Positions 7,918 to 16,524 of a stretch of DNA of 41,544 bases are shown here, in pieces (position 1 is the stretch's first letter; the number at the start of each line of letters is the position of its first letter). The notes under the pieces were generated by a model, which worked only from the letters and a program-made list of their open reading frames with translations, ran no database searches and was not told the origin of the DNA. Source of the DNA: Yanshouia hominis (GTDB lineage: Bacteria; Bacillota; Clostridia; Oscillospirales; Ruminococcaceae); assembly GCA_014385025.1 (NCBI GenBank), contig JACRTB010000023.1, positions 1-41,544 on the forward strand, in the 5' to 3' direction. The position numbers and the translations under genes are program-made.

Positions 7918-8451
7918 CTAAGAATTCCGCTGCCAGCGGTTATAGTGGACGCAGCTGGGATCAAAGCGTCCCAGAGGCGGCTTCGGAGAGTCCGCGTGCC
8001 CAAGCGCAAGGATTGAATAGGGAATGATCGAATCGGGAAGGGAGAACTGCTCCTTCATGCGGTTGACCCGCTCGATTCTGGGATAGACGCCGAGCCAGCA
8101 GGAGTTCAGTCCCAGCGCCTCGGCACAGAGCGACATGTTCATCGTCGCCGCGGCCGCGTCATCCCGCCACGAAGCCCAGGAGCGGGCGGTATCCGCACAG
8201 GTAATCACGCAGAGGGGAGCGGTCACAAGCGCTTTGGACATATTGTGGTATTCGCAGATTTTCTGCATTTCGCTGCGGCTGTCCACCACAAGAAAGTGGC
8301 AGGGATACAGCGCCTTGGAGGTGGGAGCACAGCAGCCCGCCCGCAGAATACTGTCAAGCTCTTCAGGCGTTATGGGCGTATCGGTAAAAACGCGGCAGCT
8401 GCGCCGCTTGAAGACAAGATCCAGCGCGCTGCACGGAGAATTCTGATCCAT
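7918..8451 (-). CDS. nitroreductase family protein
   Basis: The 177-residue product has the FMN-binding signature RRSCRVF near residue 17. It also has ITPEELDSILRAGCCAPTSKA (a substrate- and flavin-site helix), DDAAAATMNM and LGLNSCWLGVYP, all in the expected order and spacing for a short nitroreductase. These enzymes use NAD(P)H to reduce nitro compounds, quinones or flavins; the true substrate is not predictable. It is the first gene of the minus-strand operon, directly behind a consensus promoter, and ends 18 bases before the lipoprotein start. Confidence 0.9.
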   Translation of the reverse strand: MDQNSPCSALDLVFKRRSCRVFTDTPITPEELDSILRAGCCAPTSKALYPCHFLVVDSRSEMQKICEYHNMSKALVTAPLCVITCADTARSWASWRDDAAAATMNMSLCAEALGLNSCWLGVYPRIERVNRMKEQFSLPDSIIPYSILALGHADSPKPPLGRFDPSCVHYNRWQRNS

Positions 8452-8490
8452 TGATTCTGCTTCCTTTCTGTCAGGCTTCCTATCAGATCT

Positions 8491-8518
8491 ATTATACCAC
8501 CGGCCGGCGGGGTGTCAA
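8491..8518 (-). promoter_or_regulatory. sigma-A-type promoter of the nitroreductase operon
   Basis: On the minus strand TTGACA (8518-8513) and TATAAT (8496-8491) are separated by 16 bases. Both hexamers are perfect. The spacer is very GC-rich and contains the palindrome CCGGCCGG, which could be a repressor site. Transcription would start about 33 bases before the nitroreductase ATG. Confidence 0.85.
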
Positions 8519-8570
8519 TCGCAGGGTTTGAACAAGAAATGAAGAAGATACGAACCCAAGCAGCACGAAC

Positions 8571-9071
8571 CTATTCCGCAAAACTCCGGCAATCTCCCAA
8601 GAGAAAGAAAAGATGCAGCGCCAGAATCTCCGAAAGGCCGAATGCCCTGATCCGATGCGGCAGGTCAAAGAGAAGCCCGGCGGCAAAAAATTCATAGGCC
8701 AATGAAATCAGGAACAGCACCGCCATTTCCGCATACAGAAGCCCGCAAAAAGCGCGGGGAGAAAGAATCCGGCGCCGCACCAAAAAAAGCAGCAGCAGGG
8801 CGCAGAAGCAGGAAACCACAAGGGAAAAGAGCGCGAAGCGATAAAAGGACCCGGCGAGGGAATCCGCCAATTTCTCTTCCAGCCTGCCGCTGCTCACCGA
8901 CACCGCGAGAAAGGAATCCAGCAGTGCGCGGACCAGCAGCATCCCGGCAATTCCGCAAGCGGTGAGAAAGGACCAATACACCTTCCGAAACCTTCGAGCC
9001 GGAATGCTGCCCGAGAAAGCGAAAAATTGTCCGGCGGACAGCAGAAGCAGGACAATCAGTTCAAAGGCCAC
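8571..9071 (-). CDS. small integral membrane protein, unknown
   Basis: The 166-residue product is highly hydrophobic, with about five membrane segments (roughly 3-20, 32-53, 77-98, 106-131 and 147-158). A charged stretch lies around 62-71 and an RRR cluster near 99-101. I recognise no family. The start is a GTG with AAGGGGG ten bases upstream. It lies 13 bases after the methyltransferase stop and is the last gene of the minus-strand group that begins with the U32 protein. Between its end and the next promoter I see no convincing terminator. Confidence 0.6.
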   Translation of the reverse strand: MAFELIVLLLLSAGQFFAFSGSIPARRFRKVYWSFLTACGIAGMLLVRALLDSFLAVSVSSGRLEEKLADSLAGSFYRFALFSLVVSCFCALLLLFLVRRRILSPRAFCGLLYAEMAVLFLISLAYEFFAAGLLFDLPHRIRAFGLSEILALHLFFLLGDCRSFAE

Positions 9072-9084
9072 AAAGCTTCCCCCT

Positions 9085-9870
9085 TCAGCGGATTTTCTCC
9101 TTCGCCGCTTCCAGCGGCCCGGTCACCCGGATCGCCTTGATTCGGATGCGGACATAATCGACATACCATTTTCCGTTCACGAAGAGGGAAGGACGGCAGT
9201 CTTCCACCGCCTCGCGGATGATTTCCGCGCGCTGGCGGTCGGAGAGGCCTTCAAAGGGCAGGGTGACGAACATTCGAATCCAGTCGGCCAGACCGTCCTC
9301 TCCCACCTGTTCGGTAAAGCGGTCGAACAGGGAAGCGCGGACCACCTTGAGCCGGTGTGCTTCAAGAAGCGGCGCGTATTCACCGACGGTTGGAAAATAA
9401 AATTGAAAGCGATAGGGCAGGTCCCGCCGCGCAAAAGCGGCGCGCAGCGCATGATGCACCGTTTCGGCGCAGCCCGCCCCACCGAACTCGCAGACGAGCT
9501 GTCCGCCCGGTTTGAGAGCCCGCGAAACGGAGGAAAGCAGCGCGTCCTGATCGTCAATCCAATGGAAAACGGCGTTCGAAAAGACGGCGTCAACCGGCTG
9601 TTCCACAACAAAGGAAGCGGCGTCCGCCCGCTCAAATCGAAGACGGGGATGACGCCGCTGTGCAACGGCAAGCATCTCGGACGAGGCGTCCAGGCCGAGC
9701 ACCTCCGCTCCCATCGCGGCAAGACGTTCCGTCAGCGCCCCATTGCCGCAGCCAAGGTCAACCACCGACATGCCGGGCGTCAGATCAAGCCATAAAAAAA
9801 GGTCCTCGCCGTATTGATGGACAAACTGAAAGTGTTCAGTATATTCCTCGGCATTCCACGCGATGTTCAT
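9085..9870 (-). CDS. class I SAM-dependent methyltransferase (trans-aconitate methyltransferase-like)
   Basis: Motif I is VDLGCGNG (residues 37-44), followed by VLGLDAS, which holds the acidic residue that binds the SAM ribose. Downstream come ERADAASF and VFSNAVFHWIDDQ. This pattern resembles Tam, the trans-aconitate 2-methyltransferase, and related small-molecule enzymes; the substrate is not certain. I chose the ATG at 9870, five codons inside the longest frame. It overlaps the TGA of the HAD gene (ATGA) and has GGAGG at the right distance, so the two are coupled. Confidence 0.85.
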   Translation of the reverse strand: MNIAWNAEEYTEHFQFVHQYGEDLFLWLDLTPGMSVVDLGCGNGALTERLAAMGAEVLGLDASSEMLAVAQRRHPRLRFERADAASFVVEQPVDAVFSNAVFHWIDDQDALLSSVSRALKPGGQLVCEFGGAGCAETVHHALRAAFARRDLPYRFQFYFPTVGEYAPLLEAHRLKVVRASLFDRFTEQVGEDGLADWIRMFVTLPFEGLSDRQRAEIIREAVEDCRPSLFVNGKWYVDYVRIRIKAIRVTGPLEAAKEKIR

Positions 9871-10541
9871 ATTGATTTCCTCCACTGCGGCGGAAGCAAG
9901 AGCTCTTCGAGCGATTCCACCGTTTCGGTAATATATTTGGCGCCCGCCGCTTCAAACTCGGCGCGGTCGCCGAAGCCGTAAAGAATGCCGATGCAATCAA
10001 GTCCGCACCGCGCCGCCCCGACAACATCATATTTCCGATCGCCGATCATCACCGCATGCTCACGGTCGATCCCGGTGTTTTCCATGATGAGCCGGGCAAG
10101 CACCTCCCATTTTTCGACCCGTTCGCTGAGATCGGCGCCATAAATTCCGTCGAAATAGGAGGCAAGTCCGAGATTCGCCATGATTTCCCGCGCGAAGACC
10201 TCCGGCTTGGAGGTTGCGACGAACAATCGTTTTCCGGCCCGCTTCAGGCGTGCGAAAAGCCTCTCCAGGCCCGGATAAGCGGAACAGAGCAGCTTGCCGT
10301 CCACCTCATAATGGGAGCGGAATACGCGGATGGCTTCCGAAATTTTTTCCCCATCCAGATGGCAATAGGTCTCGAAGGATTCAGCCAGAGGCGGGCCGAT
10401 AAAGCGGCGCAGCAAAGCCTCGGATGGTTCCGGAAGCCCGACAGCCGCGAAAGCGGGACGCAGCGAGGCGAAAACTCCCGGGGCGGAATCAATGATCGTT
10501 CCGTCAAGGTCGAACAGCAGGGTATCATAAGGCAGTTTCAT
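9867..10541 (-). CDS. HAD-superfamily phosphatase (phosphoglycolate phosphatase-like)
   Basis: The nucleophile motif is FDLDGT with D11 and D13. It is followed by a helical cap, then VATSKP (motif II) and the MIGDRKYDVVGA motif (motif III/IV), as in the Gph/PgmB-type subgroup with a C1 cap. Such enzymes remove phosphate from small metabolites; phosphoglycolate or a nucleotide are typical substrates. The longest frame begins 37 codons earlier, but that extension is arginine-rich and does not resemble the family. The ATG at 10541 with AAAGGAA upstream fits. It ends in an ATGA overlap with the methyltransferase gene. Confidence 0.88.
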   Translation of the reverse strand: MKLPYDTLLFDLDGTIIDSAPGVFASLRPAFAAVGLPEPSEALLRRFIGPPLAESFETYCHLDGEKISEAIRVFRSHYEVDGKLLCSAYPGLERLFARLKRAGKRLFVATSKPEVFAREIMANLGLASYFDGIYGADLSERVEKWEVLARLIMENTGIDREHAVMIGDRKYDVVGAARCGLDCIGILYGFGDRAEFEAAGAKYITETVESLEELLLPPQWRKSI

Positions 10542-10569
10542 GCGGCAGAAGATTCCTTTCATGGAAAAA

Positions 10570-12627
10570 TTAGAGGACATTGCGGTAGTAGAGGCCGCGG
10601 GTATACTGTGCGGGCGGAGCCGGGTCCGCCTTGCCCGCATAGGCACGCGCAACGGCGGCGCAGCGTTCGGCGGACTCCCCGGTGAACCAAAGGGTCAGGA
10701 AAGAAAATCCGGCGTATTCGCCAAGACGGTCGGCCAGCCAGAGGGGCACCGTGTTATAAAGTTCGCTCACCCGGTGATCCCGGCAGAAAACCGGGAAGGA
10801 AACCCCCTTGCGGTCGGTGAGTCTGCCGTTTTGACCGCAGGCATCACAGCCGATTCGGGCGCGGACCGGACAATTGCGAAAGGCCATCAGCGGAAGCGAG
10901 CCATAGGCCACCAAGCCGGCGGGGAGGGGATCTCCGACCGACTTCGCCTTGGGCAGCGCAAGCTCAAAGGAAAGCTCAGCGTCGCAAAGACCGATTTCCT
11001 CGCGGGCCTCACGAAGCGCATGGGAGTTGGTGAGATTCAGAGACCAGCCCCCGCAGACCGCCAGACCGGCCTCACGGGCGAGAGCGGCGCCGCCGAGGTT
11101 GCCCGCCCAAGCGCGGCTTATCCCCAGACCAGGCAGGGAAGAAAGCAGCTGTGCCGCCTCATCCTCCCCCTCGAAGAGGATGCGTGGAATCTCGGCGATG
11201 ATTTTTTTCGCGGGGATTCCCTGCTCAAGCGCCCGGGGAATCTCATTCAGCGGAAGAATCAGCTCATCGCAGCAGCCGGACATCCCATCTGAGAGCTGGG
11301 AGAGGGTACAGCGGGCGCGCAGCAGCGGAGGATTGTTCCGGGCAGGCCTCGGCAGAAGAGCGGGAACAATGCCGGAGAAGCAGTGGGGATGCGGCTGCGA
11401 CCGCAGGCGGGAAAGCTGCTCAAAAGCGTCCCGCCGCAGGGAATTGATCTGTGAAACGGGGAGCATCAGCCCCGCCTCCAAGTCAATGTCCAGCGTGGCA
11501 AAGCGGTAGGGCGTGCCGCCGGTTTTGGAAAGGCTTTGCCGCACCCGTTCTTCGTCGGTCGGCTTTGTTCTGGCCTCCTGCGGGGGATCGGCCTGTGCAA
11601 ATACGCAGTTTCCGCCGCAGTCGCGCAGGGAAAGGGAAACAGGCTCGTCCCGGCATGCGGAAAAAGCCCCCTCGACCTCAATGCGGGGATAGACCTGCGC
11701 GGCCTGCTGCGCGAGCCGTCCCAGCACTCCGGAAGCGGCAGTCACGTCCTCCTTCTGCCGGATGCCAAACATGGAAGCGGTGCGCCTGCCGTCAAAATAG
11801 CCGGTGGTAAAGCCGCTGCGGGAAAAGACCGAACGCAGCGTCTCCAGATCGGGCGCTTCTCCGTCAAGCGCGGTCCGCAGGGCCGTGACGGCGGCGGCAA
11901 CATATTCCGGCCGCTTCATCCGCCCCTCAATTTTGAGCGAGCGGACTCCGAGTCCAGCCAGTTCCCGGACCCGTTCGATCAGAGAAAGGTCCTTGAGAGA
12001 AAGGGCGTGGTCCGCATTTCCCACAGAGAAGGGAAGACGGCAGGGCTGGGCGCAGAGTCCGCGGTTTCCGCTGCGGCCTCCGAGCATCGAGGAAAGGTAG
12101 CATTGTCCCGAGACGCTCATACAGAGCGCCCCATGGACAAAGACCTCGGTTTCCGCCGAAATATTGGATACAATATGCCCGATTTCATCAGCGGTCAGCT
12201 CACGGGCAAGCACGACCCGCCGGCAGCCGAGGCGTTCGGCCTCGCGGGCCCCGGCCAGGTTATGCACCGCCATCTGGGTCGAGGCGAGCAGCGGAAGCTC
12301 GGGCACCGCGCTTTTCAGCACCGAAAGCACGCCGAAATCCTGCACAATCGCTCCATCAATCCCCAGCCGCGCGGCCGTTTCGGCGGCGCGCAGCAGCTCG
12401 GGAAGCTCATCGTCAAACATGACGATATTGATCGTCTGCAAGACCTTGGTCCCATGCAGATGGCAGTATTCCACCGCGCGCGCCAGCTCTTCCTCGTCGA
12501 AGTTTCCGGCGTTGCGCCGGGCGTTCAGCGCCTTGCCGCCGAGGTAAACCGCGTCCGCTCCGCAGTTGACCGCGGCGGTCAGCGATTCAAAGCTTCCGGC
12601 AGGGGCAAGGATTTCCGGTCGGTTCAT
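10570..12627 (-). CDS. peptidase U32 family protein with C-terminal collagenase-like domain
   Basis: The 685-residue product opens with RPEILAPAGSFESL. It carries the U32 signature (residues 161-180, EVFVHGALCMSVSGQCYLSS) with cysteines at 169, 175, 192 and 196. The related proteins TrhP (RlhA) and UbiU/UbiV use such cysteines for an iron-sulfur cluster and act in RNA or ubiquinone hydroxylation rather than proteolysis. An RNA-modifying role is therefore as likely as a protease. The long C-terminal part fits the DUF3656-type extension. I chose the ATG at 12627 with GGAG upstream, because the extra 40 residues of the longest frame do not match the family. It is first in a four-gene minus-strand group. 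Confidence 0.88.
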   Translation of the reverse strand: MNRPEILAPAGSFESLTAAVNCGADAVYLGGKALNARRNAGNFDEEELARAVEYCHLHGTKVLQTINIVMFDDELPELLRAAETAARLGIDGAIVQDFGVLSVLKSAVPELPLLASTQMAVHNLAGAREAERLGCRRVVLARELTADEIGHIVSNISAETEVFVHGALCMSVSGQCYLSSMLGGRSGNRGLCAQPCRLPFSVGNADHALSLKDLSLIERVRELAGLGVRSLKIEGRMKRPEYVAAAVTALRTALDGEAPDLETLRSVFSRSGFTTGYFDGRRTASMFGIRQKEDVTAASGVLGRLAQQAAQVYPRIEVEGAFSACRDEPVSLSLRDCGGNCVFAQADPPQEARTKPTDEERVRQSLSKTGGTPYRFATLDIDLEAGLMLPVSQINSLRRDAFEQLSRLRSQPHPHCFSGIVPALLPRPARNNPPLLRARCTLSQLSDGMSGCCDELILPLNEIPRALEQGIPAKKIIAEIPRILFEGEDEAAQLLSSLPGLGISRAWAGNLGGAALAREAGLAVCGGWSLNLTNSHALREAREEIGLCDAELSFELALPKAKSVGDPLPAGLVAYGSLPLMAFRNCPVRARIGCDACGQNGRLTDRKGVSFPVFCRDHRVSELYNTVPLWLADRLGEYAGFSFLTLWFTGESAERCAAVARAYAGKADPAPPAQYTRGLYYRNVL

Positions 12628-12721
12628 ATTTCTGTCTCCGTTTCTGGCCGCGATAAAAATTGGAGAAAGCGCCGCGGCGGACGGCCGGCTTCCGATGGGA
12701 GGCCAGCCTGTAATCTTATCC

Positions 12722-12751
12722 AGTATATCACAGAACAACCGTTTCAAACAA
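12722..12751 (-). promoter_or_regulatory. probable promoter of the U32 gene group
   Basis: On the minus strand TTGTTT (12751-12746) and TATACT (12727-12722) are 18 bases apart, about 95 bases before the U32 ATG. The match to consensus is moderate. It points away from the promoter at 12805-12833, so the interval 12628-12925 holds divergent promoters and no gene that I can see. Confidence 0.5.
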
Positions 12752-12804
12752 GCCCGGGAAGAGGAGGAATGGCAAGATTATGATTGGAAAAAGCATAAAA
12801 AGAT

Positions 12805-12833
12805 TTGCCGCATATCATACAATCTGCTATAAT
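12805..12833 (+). promoter_or_regulatory. sigma-A-type promoter of the prfA operon
   Basis: TTGCCG (12805-12810) and a perfect TATAAT (12828-12833) are 17 bases apart. The site lies 92 bases before the DUF951 gene, and six plus-strand genes with short gaps or overlaps follow it. Confidence 0.75.
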
Positions 12834-12925
12834 AACCGATAACGGCCATGATTGATTGCCGCCTGACGTTCCGCCTTTGACGGGGCGTCCGGCGTTTGAT
12901 TTTACAGGCAAGGGAGGAAGACTGG

Positions 12926-13120
12926 ATGGATGTGCGGGTTGGGGACACCCTCCTGATGAAAAAGCCGCACCCCTGCGGTGCGAAAGAGTTCCTTGTGCTG
13001 CGTTCGGGAGCGGATTTTCGTATCCGGTGCAAGGGATGCGGCAGGGAAGTGCTGGTGCCCCGCGCGAAGGTGGAGCGCAACATCAAGCAGATCATTCATT
13101 CCGAGCCCCCCGCGCTCTAG
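12926..13120 (+). CDS. DUF951 small protein
   Basis: The 64-residue product matches DUF951: [16 protein letters not shown], then [20 protein letters not shown]. The cysteines in PCG and KGCG could bind a metal. Its role is unknown; the basic character and small beta fold suggest nucleic-acid or ribosome contact, which is only inference. I chose the ATG at 12926 because GGGAGGAAG lies at good distance. The longer TTG-started frame adds ten residues that do not fit. It is the first gene of the operon, 52 bases before prfA. Confidence 0.88.
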   Translation: MDVRVGDTLLMKKPHPCGAKEFLVLRSGADFRIRCKGCGREVLVPRAKVERNIKQIIHSEPPAL

Positions 13121-13172
13121 CGGGGACGCCCTTGCAGTAAAACGATCATTTGCAGGAGTACGGAGGAAGAAT

Positions 13173-14255
13173 ATGCTTGAAAAGCTCAAAGCAGCCGAGG
13201 ACCGCTATGAGGAAATCAGCCTGCGGCTGACCGATCCCTCGGTTATCAACGACAACGGCCAGTACCGCTCACTGATGAAGGAATATAAGGACCTCACCCC
13301 CATCGTCACCAAATACCGCGAGCTTGCCGCCGCGCGGCAGGCCCATGAAGAGGCAAAGGAGCTGCTCTCCGAGAGCGGACTTGACCATGAGCTGCGGGAG
13401 ATGGCGGAAGAGCAGCTTCGGGAAAGCCAGAAGGAAATCGAGCTGCACACCGGGGAACTGCGGATTCTGCTGCTGCCCCGCGACCCAAACGACGACAAAA
13501 GTGTGATTGTGGAGATCCGCGGCGGCGCGGGCGGCGAGGAAGCGGCGCTGTTTGCCGCCTCGCTGCACCGCATGTATACCATGTACGCCGAGCGCCGCGG
13601 CTGGGGGCTTGACCCCATTTCCGCCAACGAAACCGAGCTGGGGGGCTATAAGGAAATCAGTTTTTCGCTCGAAGGGGAATCGGTTTATTCCCGGATGAAG
13701 TATGAGAGCGGCGTCCATCGGGTGCAGCGTGTGCCTGACACCGAGGCCTCCGGGCGGATTCATACCTCGACGGTGACCGTGGCGGTGCTGCCCGAGGTGG
13801 AGGATGTTGAAGTCGAAATCAACGAGAAGGATCTGCAGATCGATACCTTCCGGGCAAGCGGCGCGGGCGGTCAGCATATCAATAAAACGGAGTCCGCCAT
13901 CCGAATCACCCATCTGCCCACCGGCATGGTGGTGGAGTGTCAGGACCAGCGCAGCCAGCATAAAAACAAGGAAAAGGCCATGAGCGTGCTGCGCTCCCGT
14001 CTCTATGACAGAATGCTCAGCGAGCAGAATGCACAGGTTGCCTCCGAGCGGAGAAGCCAGGTCGGAACCGGTGACCGCTCCGAGCGGATTCGCACCTATA
14101 ATTTTCCGCAGGGCCGGGTGACCGACCACCGGATCGGCCTGACCCTGTATAAGCTGGATGCGGTGATGAACGGCGACCTCGACGAGATTGTTGACGCGCT
14201 CATCACCTTCGACCAGACCGAGAGGCTTCGCGCCTCGGCGGAGGGGGAGCGATGA
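13173..14255 (+). CDS. prfA: peptide chain release factor 1 (RF1)
   Basis: RF1 reads UAA and UAG stop codons and triggers release of the finished protein. The 360-residue length is usual. The helical domain 1 spans about the first 100 residues. The stop-codon tripeptide region reads [13 protein letters not shown] with P188-D189-T190, matching PxT of RF1 and not SPF of RF2. The catalytic GGQ is at 232-234 in [14 protein letters not shown]234 is the expected target of PrmC, encoded at 2586. The ATG at 13173 has CGGAGGAAG upstream. The last bases overlap the tsaC start (ATGA). Confidence 0.97.
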   Translation: MLEKLKAAEDRYEEISLRLTDPSVINDNGQYRSLMKEYKDLTPIVTKYRELAAARQAHEEAKELLSESGLDHELREMAEEQLRESQKEIELHTGELRILLLPRDPNDDKSVIVEIRGGAGGEEAALFAASLHRMYTMYAERRGWGLDPISANETELGGYKEISFSLEGESVYSRMKYESGVHRVQRVPDTEASGRIHTSTVTVAVLPEVEDVEVEINEKDLQIDTFRASGAGGQHINKTESAIRITHLPTGMVVECQDQRSQHKNKEKAMSVLRSRLYDRMLSEQNAQVASERRSQVGTGDRSERIRTYNFPQGRVTDHRIGLTLYKLDAVMNGDLDEIVDALITFDQTERLRASAEGER

Positions 14256-15271
14256 GTATGGAAACCCGCCTGCTCTCCTGTAACCGGGAGGGAATTGACG
14301 CGGCCGCTCAGGTCCTGCAAAGGGGAGGGCTGGTTGCGCTTCCGACCGAAACGGTATACGGCCTCGCCGCCAACGCTCTGGAGGAATCCGCGGTCAGGGA
14401 AATCTTCGCGGTCAAGGGCCGCCCTCAGGATAACCCGCTGATTGTGCACATCAGCGATCTTTCAATGTGGAAGCCGCTTGTCCGGGAGATTCCGCAGCGT
14501 GCGATGCGTCTGGCCCGGGCTTTCTGGCCGGGGCCTCTGACCATCATTCTGCCGAAAAGCGGCTTGGTTCCCGGCGTGACCACCGCGGGAATGGACTCCG
14601 TCGCGGTACGGATGCCTTCCCACGAGGGGGCGCGCGCGGTGATTGCCGTCACCGGCCTGCCGATCGCAGCTCCCTCGGCCAACCTTTCCGGTTCGCCGTC
14701 TCCCACGACGGCGCGCCACTGTATCGACGACCTCTGGGGGAAAATTCCGCTGATCCTCGACGGAGGAGAATGCTCCGTCGGCATTGAATCGACCGTCGTC
14801 TCCCTCGTTGGGGAACCGACCCTGCTGCGTCCCGGCGGAATCTCACCCGGGCAGCTCGAAGAGGCGCTGGGCGAGCCGGTCAGGGTCTCCCACGCGGTGG
14901 TGGAGCCTCTTGCCCCGGGCGAGCGTCCGACATCGCCGGGCATGAAGTACCGCCATTACGCTCCTAAGGCTCGGATGGTGCTGGTGGAATCCACCCTTGA
15001 ACGATTCCTCGCCTTACTCGATCAGAGCGATGAAGAAACCTGGGGGCTGGTTTTCGACGGGGAGGAAAAGCTGACGCACCGTCCCTGCCTGACCTATGGA
15101 CGGGAGCACCACCCCGATGAACAGGGGCGGGAGCTTTTCGCGGCGCTGCGCGCGTTTGACGAAAAGGGAGCAAAACTGGTCTATGCCCGCTGCCCTGACC
15201 ATGACGGCGCCGCGCTTGGCGTCTATAACCGCATGCTTCGCGCGGCGGCATTTGAGGTGATCAAAGGATGA
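14252..15271 (+). CDS. threonylcarbamoyl-AMP synthase (TsaC/Sua5 type)
   Basis: This enzyme makes threonylcarbamoyl-AMP from threonine, bicarbonate and ATP for the t6A37 modification of ANN-decoding tRNAs. The N-terminal YrdC domain shows [30 protein letters not shown] and [13 protein letters not shown]. The 339-residue length, the [11 protein letters not shown] linker and the C-terminal extra domain mark the longer Sua5 form. The start overlaps the prfA stop and the end overlaps the coaE start (both ATGA), so translation is coupled. A TsaD-like protein is encoded at 26188, but it is not the canonical partner. Confidence 0.95.
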   Translation: MSMETRLLSCNREGIDAAAQVLQRGGLVALPTETVYGLAANALEESAVREIFAVKGRPQDNPLIVHISDLSMWKPLVREIPQRAMRLARAFWPGPLTIILPKSGLVPGVTTAGMDSVAVRMPSHEGARAVIAVTGLPIAAPSANLSGSPSPTTARHCIDDLWGKIPLILDGGECSVGIESTVVSLVGEPTLLRPGGISPGQLEEALGEPVRVSHAVVEPLAPGERPTSPGMKYRHYAPKARMVLVESTLERFLALLDQSDEETWGLVFDGEEKLTHRPCLTYGREHHPDEQGRELFAALRAFDEKGAKLVYARCPDHDGAALGVYNRMLRAAAFEVIKG

Positions 15272-15939
15272 AAGGAATCCATGTGGTGGGGCTGACCGGC
15301 CAAACCGGCGCAGGCAAATCGACGGTCAGCAGCCTTTTCCGCGCACGGGGCATCAAAGTCATCGACTGCGATCAGGTTTCCCGCGATGTGGTCTCCGGTG
15401 AGAAGAGCTGTCTCGCGGATTTGGCGCTGGAGTTCTCCATTGCGATTTTGAATATGGATGGGACCTTAAATCGCAAAAAGCTTGCCTCCATCGTGTTTGG
15501 AAACCCGCAGAAGCTGTCAAAGCTAAATGAGCTGATCTTTCCCCATATCCGGGCGGAAATCAACCGCAGGGTGAAGGAGCTGGCCAAGCAAGGCGTCCCG
15601 CTGGTGGTGCTCGATGCGCCGACCCTCTTTGAGAGCGGTGCGGATGCCGACTGTGAGCTGATTATTTCGGTGCTTGCCCCCGAGGCGGAACGTCTCAACC
15701 GAATCGTTGTGAGGGATCACCTGACCGATCAGGAAGCACGAAGCAGGATGGCCTCTCAGCATGACGACGCTTTTTATTCGTCCCGTTCCCAGCTCGTCAT
15801 TATGAACGACGGAGACCCTGAGCTTCTGCACATCAAAACACTCGAAACGATCGACCTGCTTGAACGCGCACTGCGCGAGCTGAATGCGTCGGAGCAGACG
15901 CAGGACGGCTCTGCTTCGGACCCGGAGGGTGCCATATGA
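15268..15939 (+). CDS. coaE: dephospho-CoA kinase
   Basis: CoaE phosphorylates the ribose 3'-hydroxyl of dephospho-CoA, the last step of coenzyme A synthesis. The P-loop GQTGAGKST is near residue 11. It is followed by IDCDQVSRDV (substrate aspartates), the LDAPTLFESG motif, and DHLTDQEARSRMASQ, where the family has R-x3-Q. At 223 residues it is slightly longer than usual because of a polar tail after residue 205 or so. Four-base overlaps join it to tsaC and to the lytic transglycosylase gene. Confidence 0.95.
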   Translation: MKGIHVVGLTGQTGAGKSTVSSLFRARGIKVIDCDQVSRDVVSGEKSCLADLALEFSIAILNMDGTLNRKKLASIVFGNPQKLSKLNELIFPHIRAEINRRVKELAKQGVPLVVLDAPTLFESGADADCELIISVLAPEAERLNRIVVRDHLTDQEARSRMASQHDDAFYSSRSQLVIMNDGDPELLHIKTLETIDLLERALRELNASEQTQDGSASDPEGAI

Positions 15940-16499
15940 ACGGAAAGCGCCGCCGGCGGGAATTTCTGTTTCCAGCGGCTTTTGTCCTCATCATCGTGCT
16001 GGCGTTGGCCGGAGTCCGTCTGGTGCTGACAGCCCTCTATCCGCTCCAATACGAGGAGCTGATCGATCGTTACAGCAAGGAAAACGGACTTTCTCCCGCC
16101 TTCGTCTATGGTGTGATCCATACCGAGAGCAGGTTTCGGGCCGACGCCGTCTCACCAATCGGAGCGCGGGGGCTGATGCAGATCACAGAGGAAACCTTTG
16201 AATGGACCCAATGGCGGATGGGGGACACGGTGACGGCCTATGATGACCTTTTCGATCCGGAGACGAACATCCGCTACGGAACCCGTCTTCTTTCTCTGCT
16301 GCTCGACGAGTTCGGCGGAGAGGCAGAGGCGCTCGCCGCCTATCACGCGGGATGGGGAAGCGTCAAGCGCTGGCTTTCGGACGCCGAACACAGCGCCGAT
16401 GGAATTGTGCTCGACAATATCCCCTTTACCGACACCGCGTGGTATGTCCCAAAGGTTCTGAAAACCGCCGGCGTCTACCGCAGGCTTTACAATAAATGA
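15936..16499 (+). CDS. membrane-anchored lytic transglycosylase (SLT domain)
   Basis: A basic N-terminus (KRRRR) and a membrane segment (about 11-34) place the catalytic domain outside the cell membrane. The SLT fold shows the catalytic E64 in IHTESRF, then SPIGARGLMQI (74-83), the later AYHAGWGSVKRWL and PETNIRYGTRLL. These enzymes cleave the glycan strand of peptidoglycan and form 1,6-anhydro ends. The 187-residue size and layout are like the small YjbJ/Slt70-tail type proteins of Firmicutes. It is coupled to coaE by an ATGA overlap. Confidence 0.92.
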   Translation: MNGKRRRREFLFPAAFVLIIVLALAGVRLVLTALYPLQYEELIDRYSKENGLSPAFVYGVIHTESRFRADAVSPIGARGLMQITEETFEWTQWRMGDTVTAYDDLFDPETNIRYGTRLLSLLLDEFGGEAEALAAYHAGWGSVKRWLSDAEHSADGIVLDNIPFTDTAWYVPKVLKTAGVYRRLYNK

Positions 16500-16524
16500 T
16501 AAGAATGACAAGGAGCTGATTGCA

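Noticed and set aside
9870-12747. Longer N-termini for the HAD, methyltransferase and U32 proteins
   Set aside because: The extensions are arginine-rich or unlike their families, while internal ATGs have good ribosome sites and ATGA overlaps.
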